Shown: positions 25,101 to 37,848 of the stretch, in pieces | How positions within the stretch are numbered: position 1 is the first letter of the stretch | Layout: each line of letters opens with the position of its first letter | Assembly (NCBI RefSeq): GCF_964355755.1 | Contig: NC_092679.1 | Location: 24,738,432 to 24,802,431 of the forward strand | DNA length: 64,000 nt | Direction of reading: 5' to 3' | Source: Antedon mediterranea | Lineage: Eukaryota; Echinodermata; Crinoidea; Comatulida; Antedonidae | Made by a program: the position numbers and the translations under genes | Notes under the pieces: generated by a model | Seen by the model: the letters and a program-made list of their open reading frames with translations, nothing else | Told to the model about the DNA's origin: nothing | Database searches by the model: none

Positions 25101-26780
25101 TTCTTGATACTGCTTTATTCTATTCCGTTACGTTGTTTAGTTCTGTTGAATTGCAGAATTAAGTTACCTCTCTTGACATTTAGGGATCGTATCGTATAAT
25201 TGAAGCAAAAGATAATGGTCATGGAGTCCCAACAATCTTCATTTGAATTACCATAATAAAATAGTAATGGTTATTTAACAATACACCAAAAGTATACCTA
25301 AGATTTGCCTGCACACTTTTCTTGACGACGGGTCATTTTCCAGGTTAAGCCGTCTATGTTTTAAACAAATTGCTGGTTAGAAGTAAGCTGATGATGAGTG
25401 TGTGTTGTAGAAATATGGTCTTAGAGTGTTAAAGATTATAGTGATTACCATATTTTTACAACATTTTTATCATCAGCTTACTTCAAACAAACTGTTTTTT
25501 AATCTTTCAAGATAGTCTCAAACCTCTTTCCCAGATTATCACATTGCCTAAGTTTCTTTCAGACATTCAGTATCGCGTTCCAACACAATTTTTGTATTAA
25601 AAATATATAAGTTTTAGTGTAGAAAGGAATATTTAAGGCATATTACTTATTAGGCCTATTAGTTTATAATGTCATGCATGTTATTAAATTTAATCGCCAC
25701 TTCAAGGTTATAATAATAGTTTTTCTGCAATGAAACATCAACAAACTGTAAATCGTAGATTTTGTAATTTTATATTTTACATTGATTTAAAAGTATATCA
25801 ACTGTATAATACTCACGTGACATAGAGGATGAACTTTATGTAAACAGCTAATTTCACATCTTTGTTGATTTATTTTAATCAAGAAATGTCACTTAAACTA
25901 TCCTAACAAACACACCACTGTCTGATTTATGTTTTATCTTGCAGGTTATGGGTATATAACTCCAAAAACCAACGAAGGCCAGGTGATATGTGTGGCGTAC
26001 GCTTTTTTTGGTATCCCTTTGACAGGATGGCTACTATCCGTTATCGGAGACTTGTTCGAGGGAAAAGTCAAAGATTTTGTCTTAAGGCTGAATTCTTGTT
26101 TGATACGTTTTATAAGCGCTCCTCGATTACGTAATAATTTGATAATATTTATTACATGTGCTCTGGTATCGAGTGTTATCTTAATTCTGCCTTCTTTACT
26201 CATTTATTTACTTGAAGACGATTGGAGTTTTATTCAAGCAATATACTTTTCGTTTATTACGTTAAGTACAATCGGCTTTGGTGATCTTGAAATTGCTGAG
26301 GGTTCCAGAAGTGAGGGATCTAGTTCAAAAACAGCAGAGCACACCTTCTATGCAATTGTAATTATTTTGTATCTTCTTCTTGGATTAGGTGTCTTAGCTG
26401 CAATTTTTAAAGCGACAACCAGGCGTTATCAAAGGAACAAATTATCAAAGAGTGTACGCTCGCGACTTTGGGGAGCTGTAAAAAGAGTTTTAGTCTTGAT
26501 GGAGTTGAGAAGAGCTTCTATAGCATCATGTAGTGGCAATAGTAGCTTCTCCATTCCAGCCGATTTAGCGAGTCGTAGGGGTACAATTTTAGCAATTCCT
26601 GATCTTTACACAATATCCGAAAATGAAGAAACATCTTTTAATACTACTGGGTCGGGATTTGAAAATATTTTAGATACAGAATTAGAGGATCTATTAAAAA
26701 CGATACTGCAACAATTAGCAAGAACCGACGACAATCACAGGAAGGAGTTCTATGATATGATAAACCGTGCAAGTCGATGA
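22195..26780 (+). CDS. Two-pore-domain potassium channel (KCNK family)
   Basis: This is a plasma-membrane K+ leak channel subunit that acts as a dimer. The exons are 22195-22510 and 25945-26780, joined in phase 1, giving 383 residues. Features in order are: M1 at about residues 6-25; an extracellular cap with sequons at N51 and N85; pore 1 with TIGYG at 104-108; M2 with FFGIPLTGWLL at 126-136; M3 at about 170-194; pore 2 with TIGFGD at 214-219; M4 at about 238-258; and a cytosolic tail of about 120 residues. I chose the ATG at 22195 because it directly precedes M1, and upstream in-frame codons are only TTG. The intron interrupts the first Gly codon of GYG, a position known to be conserved in K2P genes. 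The subfamily is uncertain. A TALK/TASK-2-like relation is possible. It appears complete, with no frameshift. Confidence 0.93.
22536..22745. repeat. Tandem repeat, about 68-71-bp unit, 3 copies
   Basis: Three near-exact copies contain AAATCAGTACGGTAGGCTTA. They lie in the K2P intron, immediately after the donor at 22511. Confidence 0.92.
23115..23545. repeat. Degenerate TCATCA/ATCATT trinucleotide tract
   Basis: This long, imperfect trinucleotide-type tract lies in the K2P intron. It yields His/Ile/Asp-rich open frames on both strands that follow the repeat and not a gene. No splice sites support them as coding. Confidence 0.8.
23931..24242. repeat. Minisatellite, 46-bp unit, 7 copies
   Basis: Seven copies contain GCGTTTTCTTTTGTCCACCG, with single-base variants (CGCCG, CATCG, GGATTCG, CAAGATG). 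It lies in the K2P intron. The remaining 24243-25944 intron shows no gene. Confidence 0.93.
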
Positions 26781-29700
26781 AGTAAGGACAATATTGCAAT
26801 CAGACATCCAAAAACTTGTGCACATTCCATTGCGTAACCTATTACTATCATTTTTATTTTGTTTTCAAACAAAAACCACCACCATTAAGAGGACACCTAT
26901 TAAAGGGACGGACATTTGAATGTGGCAAATGGTTGATTCAAACTCCATTAAAAGGATTTTCCATCACAAAAACAACAAAATTGATTAAATTTAACAGTAT
27001 ATTTTTTTCTCTGGCTTTGTCCAATGCATGATAGTTTTCATTGTCGATAGAATCCACATTCAGATTCTCCTTGTATTTATACAGACAGTAACTTATACTG
27101 TGTAAATACAAGCACACTGTTCCATAACCCACACCCATTTTCCCTGGCCTCCATAGTATCGCCACATTTCCATAGTTAGTGCACATACACATTAAAAGCC
27201 AAATTGCTGTGAAACGTTACTAATCCTGGATCCAGATTTTGAAATAGGACATAAACAATGTAAAATGAAATACTAAAATGTTTTTTTAGGGTTTTTTTTG
27301 CCTCGAAAACTCCTTATTAGTGGTTAAATGTTCCCTAACTATTAAAAGTGGCACTTTGCGGTTTGAGGGTATAAAGTCATGCTCCTCGCGATCATTTGCA
27401 CTGCGGCTATAGAATGCATAGGCCTTGTGAAAAATTATTAAAAATTACGTGACAAGCACACTCCTCCAATCAAGTGACAATGATCTACTCAGGTATGTTA
27501 TGATATCTACTTTCAACTCGTCTCCTTGTCAATTCTTTACGGGAAAAGGGTCTAAATTGTATTTATTTTATGAAATGGATCGTGTTGTTTTTAATGATTT
27601 GAAGGCACAGTGAAACCTCGACACAAAACATTTAAATATTGCTGAGTTGCTTTTTATTTTACAAAGTTCAAGGTTTTGAAACCAAAAGCAATGTATAGGC
27701 CTGTTAAATTTTATTTATAATATATATAACAAGATAATTATACTAAACTATACGAAAGGGATTATTTTTAACCTACTTGTACTATCTATTTATTTATATT
27801 ATTCATAATATTCTTAATACACAGCAGATTCAGATAAACATACTTTTTTTGGATAATTGGTTTTCCTTTAAACGTAGTAGACAGACCACCTAGTATATTG
27901 ATAATGCATTTTATAATTGATGGTCTAAAGAATGGGTGGTTTGTATTTGAATTTAATGCTTATGCAATATTATAAAAATAATGAATATTTATGAATTGGA
28001 TGGTACAGATAATTTATGAAATGAAAATAGAATTGAATATTTTACCCGATGAAGATGTCACATCTCCCTGCGGTTAATACTGTAGTTGTTGCAAAACAAC
28101 AGGCGGCGCATGTTAGACTTTACGCGGGCCGTTAAATAATAATGAATGTTTATGAATGCAATGGTACAACTAATTTCAAATGTGAAAGATCAAAGGTTAT
28201 ATTGACCTTTCACATTCAGATTGAAAGGCCTAGGATAGGTTATGATACCTATTTGTTGTCTTTTAAAATAACTTCTAAAGAAGGTACCTTTTACCCTCTA
28301 TATAACTTAATCGTCCAATCAAAATGACCGGAATCTATTTAGGTGATAATACCATCTATCAAACACCGTGTAAACCACAATCGTCCAATCAAATGACAGA
28401 AATTTAGTAAGTTTATTAATAGAGATAGTGGGCATGTAAGATGCATTTCATAGATGGCCTATCTAAATAACAATATGTTTGTATTTGAATTTATAATGCT
28501 TATGCAATATTAAAATAATATATAGATCTAACTATAACAAGTAAAGTAAATCAATCCTAGTAAGAGTCATGAAAGAACGAGAGAACGTACAATTTTTGCG
28601 TGGCCGCCGCATCATGGTTAAAATAATGCAACTTGTTTTATTTAGTCTTGCTCTTTGTGCAATTTGAATAATACGTTTATAATTATGTAATGTTTTATAA
28701 AGGTAAATAAATATAACGCATTTTAACGCGTATCCTTTATCATTCTTAACTGTACATTATAATGTCTGAGTTCGGCGGTTACCGGTATCATTCAAAGCAA
28801 GTACGTATTTTAGCATCAAATACAATACAGAGTATAAAGATAGATTATTTTAATTGAATTCGTTCATTTTCCTTAAAAGGAACCTATTATAGAGAAAATT
28901 CCTGCAAATACCAACTTTTTACCATTTTCATTAATCAAGAATGATTCATGATAATACTAATAAGTTCAATTTAATATAGCGCAAAATGCAGGGCGCCTCT
29001 CCAAACGCTGAACAATCAAATGAAATGAAAACACTCATCCAGAAACTGAGTGAAGTACTTTGCAAAACATATTCAGTTAAAACTATATTCTGATAGAGGG
29101 CTCACTTCTACTTAATATTTTGCCCATATTAATATTTCATCTCATGTGGAATACACAGGTAAGTCAGATTTTAATATGATAAGCTTTTGTGGCGTCGACG
29201 TCACCCATATCAATTTTTCTGAAACATAATAGGCATGTTCTGTAAGTAGGCCTATACACCTATTAACACCGAAACATTCAGGACAATAATAATAATATGT
29301 GTCGGTCAAGTTTTATAACGTTTGTAAAGGTGTAGAGGGCGTAAATACATAAAAGTAATTAATATCAAATAAAATCAGAAAGTATTTTTTTGTTTAATAT
29401 TTGTTACTCTCTCTTTGATAGAATGTGAATTACTGACTGAATAACCAACTTTAAGCATTCGACAGAAGTGCCTTTCATGTCACGAGTGGTGGGAACAGAC
29501 GACGTACTATATTCAGCGAAATGTTAAATTGTTAAACATTTCTCATGCAATAGCTCCCTCTATAGTTTATAAAGTCATGTGTACTACAATAATAACTTGT
29601 AACTTGATTTTAATTTATTTGGAAAATCATTATAAAAAGTGAATGGCATTGCTTACAGTTAGATATAATTATTATGAAGATTTTGTCAGGATATACAAAC

Positions 29701-32700
29701 AAATTTCTTTCGAATAAATTCGGGTTTTTTGGGGGTTTTTTTAGAATTTGGGATTCTAATATATGAATTTAGTAACTTAAAAAATAAGTTTTATATAATA
29801 TATGATAGTAATTAGACTTGAAAACTAAGCAGAAATTGAGCGTGACAGGATCATGTTATCAGTTACATACCATTATTTCTAATGAAATATTTGCAACATT
29901 TTGACTGAGTTCTTTATTTATTGTACTACGTACAGTTGGTACCTCTGAGGCTCTAACTCTATCCAGGGAGATATATTAAATTATTCTATTATTTCCCTTC
30001 TCTATAAATGCGGAAGTTGTCTATGACTGAGTTTGCTCCAAGGGTTGTTATATAAAGATGATGATGATAACGATATCAAATTTACAAAACAGTGTATAAT
30101 TTCCGGCCATCTGGAAACTTAATTTCTCAAATGAAGCCTACGGTTTATTTAAAAGAATCAAATACAATTTCGATTGAAGAGAATTAGTTTAGTTCATTGA
30201 CAAATAAATCTAGTTATTTTTGCATCGTTGAACTTCACTGGTCATAATTGATAACAAATCGCGGGGCCAGGCCTTTTCATTTTTTATTGCATGCTTACCC
30301 AGCTAATAATCTGACTTTTGGTAACGTTATAAATACGTTATATTTTGTTTTGAAACACGAAAGGTTTCATTCATTATACCTTTTAACTTCTACGATACGC
30401 GTTTACAAAGTATTTACATTATAAAACGTTTTTTTGTAATAACATTTCGGAAGTACTCATATGTGGATTATATTTTTAACGTCCTCAATAACGTGTCTTT
30501 TTTCCTTTTTTTCAAATCTCATAATATAAATATACGGTATATAAAGTTAACCATTAAGCCTATAAAACAACACAAAACAGAAAAAACACCACATCCGACC
30601 AAATTAGATAAAATGAACAATACTCTTGTAATGCGTTAAACTATTGTGTAGTTTGCAAGCATATAGTTAATATTTAGATAATGAAATTTGTAAAATTAGA
30701 TAAAGTTATAACGCCAAAGCTAATCCGTTCATTGGTTAATTGAAGAATATTTCCTGTTACTTCAAGCACAAATTAACACACAGACTAGGTGTTTAACCAA
30801 GAGAGTGTTCAGTGTTATTTTCTTAATAATATTGATTTTAAATAGCTTTTGTTGAAACAAGTTAATTTGTGTATTGAATACGTTTTAATATTAGTTGGCA
30901 TCCGTGTAAAATTTATATTCACTTTCCGTCTTTTGTGATTTTTTTTAATTCTTTGAGTTATAATACTTACTGCCATTGACTTGTGATAATAAATAACTTT
31001 TAAAATAATAATAATAGAGGCATTGAAACTAAATTCTATACTTAATAATAATAAGTCAGTCTTTTTCTCTGTTTGTCCAGTGTTTGATGAGGAACTTTGG
31101 TTTAAATTCAGTCTTATTTGCTTCTTTCACGTATTGCTTCTATTGAATTATACATTATGGACAAGTTCCGACAGTGACACTAATCATTGATCATTGCCTG
31201 CAAAAATGATTTATGATGCGATACGCTTACATCTTTAATATTGCTATTTAAAAAGGTATTATATACCTAAATATTCCTTATCCTCTGTAAATAATATTAC
31301 GAGTGTGTAAGTAGGCCTAAAGCAGTTTCCATATTTCTATAAAACATAATACCATAACACTTTCTATGTAAACAAGTGAACAAAACACAGACAGATTGAA
31401 TACATATATAGAGTCTGATGTATTTAATCACAAATTGTACAGCGTGTTTCGCAGCAACCTGATTGTAGCTCATTATATGACATGCAATTCGAATTACACT
31501 GCAAACAATTCTATTAATAATACCAATGCTAGTTAACTCGGATTATTTATTGTTGTGTCGCGGTTTTGTTTTTCTGATCCTGAACCTGTACCTTACATTT
31601 TAAGCTTCATTTCATGATGATGATAATTTACATATATAATTTAATAATTGGGATACACACATACAAAATATGTGATCAAACAGAAAGATTTTATAAGAAA
31701 TTAAAGTTACAGACATACACTAGCCTTTACCTTAGTATAGAACTACTACAACGAACAACATACAATTGATAGTATATATACTATCAACATACTATATACT
31801 ATATACTATATACTATGTGAAGGAAAAGGGGTAATTTCATTTGAGTACATTATTTATAGGTACATTTTGTAGTATACAACTGTTGGCTTATCAATCAAAC
31901 TATTAAAGCCGCATAAATGTGACCCTATGTTCGCATCGCGCATGCGCCCACTCCCATCCAAAAGTACACTATATTTAACTTACTCCAGTCCAAATTGTAT
32001 AAATGATTGACATTATCGCAAAATATTTTGCAATACATAGCCGGGTTATGTAAAGCCAATATCATGCTGCAGACTTTTTTCCCGGCAGCCGGTAGCTTGT
32101 TGAAACAACCCGGCGATTCCACTTTACAGTAGGTAATTTAACACATACGTTTAAAACTTAAATAGTAGCAGATGACGGTAAAATTCCAGAAAAAAATAGC
32201 AATAGAAGTTTTAGCAGCTTAAGCAACCGTTGAGCACTAGGTAATAGCAGATATTAGCGTTTCTAAAAAGGTAATAGTAGGATTTTGGCAATAGCATTCA
32301 TGAAAAGTTAAAGCAAAGCGAAATGTAGCCTTAGCAGCGACAAAATTAGCATAGGTTATAAAATAAAAGTTATAAGAAGCAATTGTGAGCTTACGTTTGC
32401 AAAATTGTTATATGACATTGGGACCCTTGACCCTCTTTCTCCTTCCACTTTTTAGTAAACGTAAATATTAGAACAGTGAGAGTAAAGTCGTTACATAAAC
32501 CCTATTAAAACCGTTTTTAAGGAAGTTGTCGTAAGTGCTGAGTTTGCTGTATATTGATTATGATATAAATATAACGATTTACAAAACAGTGTATAATTTC
32601 CGCCAGCCATATGCAGTTTTTTTTAAACTTTTCTTGAAACTTTTGTTGGAGGAAAATCATCAATTATCCTATAGTTGTTATTAAAGATTGACTTGAATTA

Positions 32701-35700
32701 TGATTTAATTCGGTTAGGTTATGGATGTTTTTGTCCATGTCTATTCGTTTGTTATGTGATTATTTTATTTAGAAACTGCTAAATGACCATGAACAATTCT
32801 TTTTGTTCAAATTTAACCGTCTTTCGATAAATAAAATCACAATGTTTGTTTTTTTTTCTACATAAGTTAATAACTTAACTGTTACAATTACAAGATGTCC
32901 TATTCAAAGTCTGATTTTACTAATAATTTTTTTTTCTCATGTTTTGGGGACTTTAACAGTTTAACTTTTACAGTACTATTTTAGGATCTCTTCAACGACG
33001 TTTGCCACTCTTCTCTTTCTATGAATTGAACAATCTGCCTTTTATTTCCATTAACATCCTTCTGTTTTTATATTTGTTCAACTTAATATATGCCATATAC
33101 GGAAAAGATTAACAATGTCTACAGTAATTTCTGATACCTCTTCAAAAATGGTATCGCCGGGATGTTGTTCCTCTCCTGAACAGCCTGCCTGGCACACAGT
33201 TTGCGATCTTTAGAATTTATGCAAAGACGCGTTTAATTGTTGTCAAGAACTTACGATAATCATCTTGTTGTTGCTTTATATTAAACATCTATCAAGGTAA
33301 ACAACTTCTTTCATTTTTTTATTTTACTTTATTGTTTCACGGGGTATTCAGTCAGATTCAGTTCTTCTGAGTGAGTAAAATTCCCAGGGCGGACCAGGTG
33401 ATGTCGTGCTGCTAAAGATGCTTGGTCAGAAGCATTTAAAACTTTAAAATATGTAAGTAATGTTGATGTAATAATAACGTCAAATAATGAGTTTATTTTG
33501 GTTTCAAAATTCCGCATTTTACATGGGTGGCGTTTCAACTTTTTTGTTTCTGATTGTCAAAAGATTGAAAATAAATAAATAAATAGATCGTTCACTATTA
33601 CGCCAGCCGAACAAGTACCCGTTAATATTACGTTTTCATAATTTTTGAAATCTATTGACCAATCAACTCGATGTCCTGTAGTTGAGTCTCTTTTAAAACT
33701 TCATATCTCGTTTGGTGTCGAATTATTATTTATATAGTTTTAGCAATGATTTTGCTTATTCTTTGTCATCATTTACCAATATTATATTATACATTAATTG
33801 TTTGAAATTAAAGTCACTGCTAACAGATGGTTATCGGATACTGTAAATGTTGTCGTAAATAACTGAAAATTATAAACAGTAGGCCTACATGCCGTATTCA
33901 TGGTAGTAGTTTGTACTGTATTCAAAATAATGTTCAGACTGGAAACTACCTATAAAAGAGAAATTTTACCAATCCTTTGAAAATAATATACTTTGAAATC
34001 TAAACATCCCGTATAAATGTATTATTGTTTTTTATGTGATATAATCTTGGTATTGAACAACTTTCGGGTCTGTGTGATAGCAATAGATATAATGGAAACA
34101 AATATTTGAACCCATTTATCCCTATTCTTAATTCAAAAGCTACCCTATCAATTGGTCTCGTTCTGGAAGATTAGATGGTAAAGGCAAAACCAATAATTTT
34201 TATAGGGAAAGAACTTGAAGATATTCTACAGACATTGCCTTTATCTAGATAGGTCTGTGATGAATGGTTAGTAAAGTTGAATGATCAGTAGTGATGATTT
34301 GGGCCTGGTGTATTGACATAATGTCAACGTTTTATTATGCTATTGAACGTACACACTTATATTAAATACTTTATTGAAACTACTTTCAATAAATTACCAG
34401 GCTAAACAATTTTTTTCTATAAAAGTTCATATAAGAATAAATGGAACATTATGAAAAAGTATAACAGCTATAACAAAAATTTAAAAATTAACCAGTGAAG
34501 TGAAGAGATCAAGGTAACAATGTACGGTAATATTACTTTTTTTTTAACGCCATACACAGAAGTGACTGAAAGTCAAAACATTTTTAATAAAATATGACGA
34601 CATTTGGAACACTGGCAAGTTACACAAGAACAACCACCAAGAACTTGTTCGATATAAATGTATTTAAAGTATAAATACTGGAGGCGTTTAACGTTTCGTT
34701 ATTTAAACAATTCTACAAAAGCACAATACGTTGGAAATATAATTGTTTGTGGTGATCAGCGTTAAAATTTACAATAATCAAATTATCGACCTTTGAGGGC
34801 CGGTATTAAGTATCGTTAAATCTAACTGTTTAACATCAAGATCAATTTTACGAATCAAACTATAAAAATAGAGTAAGTTCAATAAACTTTCTTCTGTAAG
34901 CAACGGTTATAAAATTCAAGCAAAACCACAATTATATATAAGAAATAGACATGTAAGATTAAACCTTTAAATATTCATGCGGGTGTTATTGGAATTACTA
35001 TATTCGTCAATTAAATACAAAGCGGTTATAAAATACATTATAGATACATTTGCTGAAGTATTCCTTTTACATTTTCTCTATAAAAGTTCAATCCAAACGT
35101 GTGTGGTTATAACGGTATGAAAGTGTGGGAAGAGTATCGGTGTTAATCATTGCGCCAATCCGGGTTTTGTACGGTACCAAATAGTATACGATCTTTGTCG
35201 GCAGTCCAGGCCTAATCAAATTATTAAAAAATATAATAAGTTTGGGAATATTCCATTGGGTTCAACTCCAAAAACACCATGAGCTTTGGTGTCTTCGTAG
35301 CCAATCAAAGCTGAGCTTTCTCGTGATCGGCTGTGTGTTTCTAAATTGTGGTGGTGCTTTGATTGGTTGATGCAAATCGCCTCATAGAATGTCACATGGT
35401 CTATCTGCACTAAAAAATACGGTACGGTAACTACTGTACTTAATAATGGGATATGTACATTTTCGAATTCGACTAAACAAACAACATAACATTTTGTTAA
35501 CATTTCACATAATATTTCATGTCAAATGTCATAATTATTCACCAACAGAGGGCGTAATTTGACTGTAAATATTACTTCGTTCACCTTCGCTTATAAAAAT
35601 TAAGATGATTTTCAACTTAAATTATATAGGTAACGTCATCTTCAAGCGATTGTATAACATCCTAAACTTCGTTTTGATATCATTATTATCAATTGTTGCA

Positions 35701-37838
35701 TTGCAATGACCCCGGGCTTTCTCGGACAATGTAAAACTGCAGGAACGACATGGTAGCTGGTAAAAATGTTCTACCAGAAAATTGGAGACGCATTACTTTG
35801 CTAGGTCAATGCAAATAATATTAACTACATAGATAATGTGTCAGTGTTGATAATGGATGGGTTTGAAATGAAATGTGACATTAGGCAGATACCTTCCTGC
35901 ATTAGGTTGTCAACAGTATTATTTTAAATTGAAATGATGGCATTGGTAAAACGAAGTAATAAAGTAATCGCAGATGACACAGTCCTGTTTGCAGGAAAGT
36001 GCATAATATGTAGAGGTCACGACTACGATCCTGCTCGAGCTGTACCGAATTTCATCAATTTTAAATAATTATAATTGACAACATAGACATTTGCACCATA
36101 TCTGGAAAACCACCCTTAGGCTAAAACCGTTTAGATATTATACATTATATAATTACATTTGTCAATTGAAGTCAAGATCTTATTCGTCGATCTGTCGCGG
36201 TGATAAAATAATTGAAAAAAAAAACTAAGTATTATTTAAGTTAAGATAAAACGGTTCAGTAACCATTTGTTTAATCAATCAGTTTCAGAATCTAAATCAG
36301 CAATTTAAAACAAAATTGCAGACAGAGCCCAAATAAAATAAAATTAACAGTGGCCTTGAACTGCGGCAACAAAAGTGAAATCTGATTAGAGAGTACCGTC
36401 TAAACTTAAGTTGTTTCTGAATTACTCGCCCCATCTGTGGTTTGTATTTTCGCATACAAAATTATCTTTTAATTGTGAAAAACTGCTGCATATATTATTG
36501 ATTCAAATCATGGAAACGTGAAAACGTTTATTAAGCAAGATACACATTTCTTATGTCTAATAAATATAACTGTAGATTTGCTGTATATAATTGGAGTAAA
36601 CTCATGGAAAGTATTTTTATAAGAAAACTAACTCAATTTATCTCAGCATGGTTTTGTTAAAGAGAAATAACTTTGGTACAAAATTAGTCTGGGTTGTTAT
36701 CAGACAAAAATCAAAATAAAAAATAAGACATGAATAAGACGATGAATACAGGGGGCAAGTCTAGTCCAAAATGTACAAACTTGTACCAAGGTAATCTAAC
36801 AACATAACGCCGAGTTCATCTTGCAAAGATAGCAATTCCTTCAATCTTTTGATTGGCGACAAATTCATAGTAGTTTCTCTTACAGCCGCTAATGTTTTTC
36901 ATTCAAAATTCATCCTAACTTTAATTATTTTAAGACATTCTCGGAAAATTCTTAATTGCTCTAATTTAATTACAGGAGCTCACTGAAATATTGTGTTCTT
37001 CAGCCATACCATAACAAGTTGTTGACTTTGTTTTTCTTCAATCATTTCTATTCACATGTTTTACCTAATCTAAATTACTTTTGTCTTGTCACCTGTTTTG
37101 TACGTTATATTGTGGTCATTTGCATATTTTCAGCCAGGTGTACTGTCTGCGTTGGTTTTTTGTATTTTGTTTTGTTCAGTGTAGGCTATGCTGTGAAGAA
37201 ATAAGGACGATTCCCTTTTGTGTATTAGTAGCTTTTTGGTAAGCTTGGCTACCATTTGTTGTTTTTAATTTATGCTACTATAATTCATTGCTATACTTTA
37301 TAGTAGACCTAGTTCAATTTTTAATAGTAACAAACAAACAAAACAAACAAACGTGGATAATATCACATTTTAATTTAAATAGTGCAAAGGCACAGGCGTG
37401 CATTATAGGCTTTGAAAATGGCGTTGTAGTCCATTGTTGCAATAAAGAAAATCAGACGATGTGTATGTTGGTTGATGATTTCAAGGGAAGTCAAATAACA
37501 TCGAAACTAAAGTCATTATCATTAGAGCAACATAATGTTTAAACCGTAGGCCTAACTGTATCTGGCATTGTCCAGTGTGGATTGTTGTTCCATGAATAAG
37601 CTACTATTTTATAAGAAAACACATCGCCATCGGCCTTTAACAACATTCCAAGAAATAATTGGGCAGACCTTTATCTATTAACTAAAGATATACTACATTA
37701 TTACAGTACTTTTATTTCATTAGTAAAGTCAGTAATCTATTCTTCAGACACCTCATTTCCGTTTCTCAAGTGCTCTCTATTTAATTTTTTATATAAATAT
37801 TTTGTGCTATTATCCCCCTCTCATTTTCCCCCTTTTTA
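26781..37838. other. Gene-poor intergenic region, about 11 kb
   Basis: No ORF here has recognisable domain content or supporting splice structure. The longest open stretches (for example 33329-33538 and 35216-35503, minus strand) look random. Visible structure is limited to a hairpin at 28178-28217, a roughly 90-bp diverged direct duplication (30010-30105 and 32515-32605), a TATACTATATAC microsatellite at about 31770-31815, and dispersed copies of a TTTATAATGCTTATGCAATA-type segment near 27950 and 28480. Confidence 0.6.
28178..28217. repeat. Imperfect palindrome with TGACCT-like half sites
   Basis: AAATGTGAAAGATCAA pairs with TTGACCTTTCACATTC across an 8-bp loop, with mismatches only at one inner position and at the end. 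TGACCT and AGGTTA resemble nuclear-receptor half sites. That reading is speculative. Confidence 0.4.
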
Positions 37839-37848
37839 GTGGATTACT

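Noticed and set aside
31925-32122. Minus-strand 65-codon open frame
   Set aside because: It has no domain, no splice context and no similarity that I recognise.
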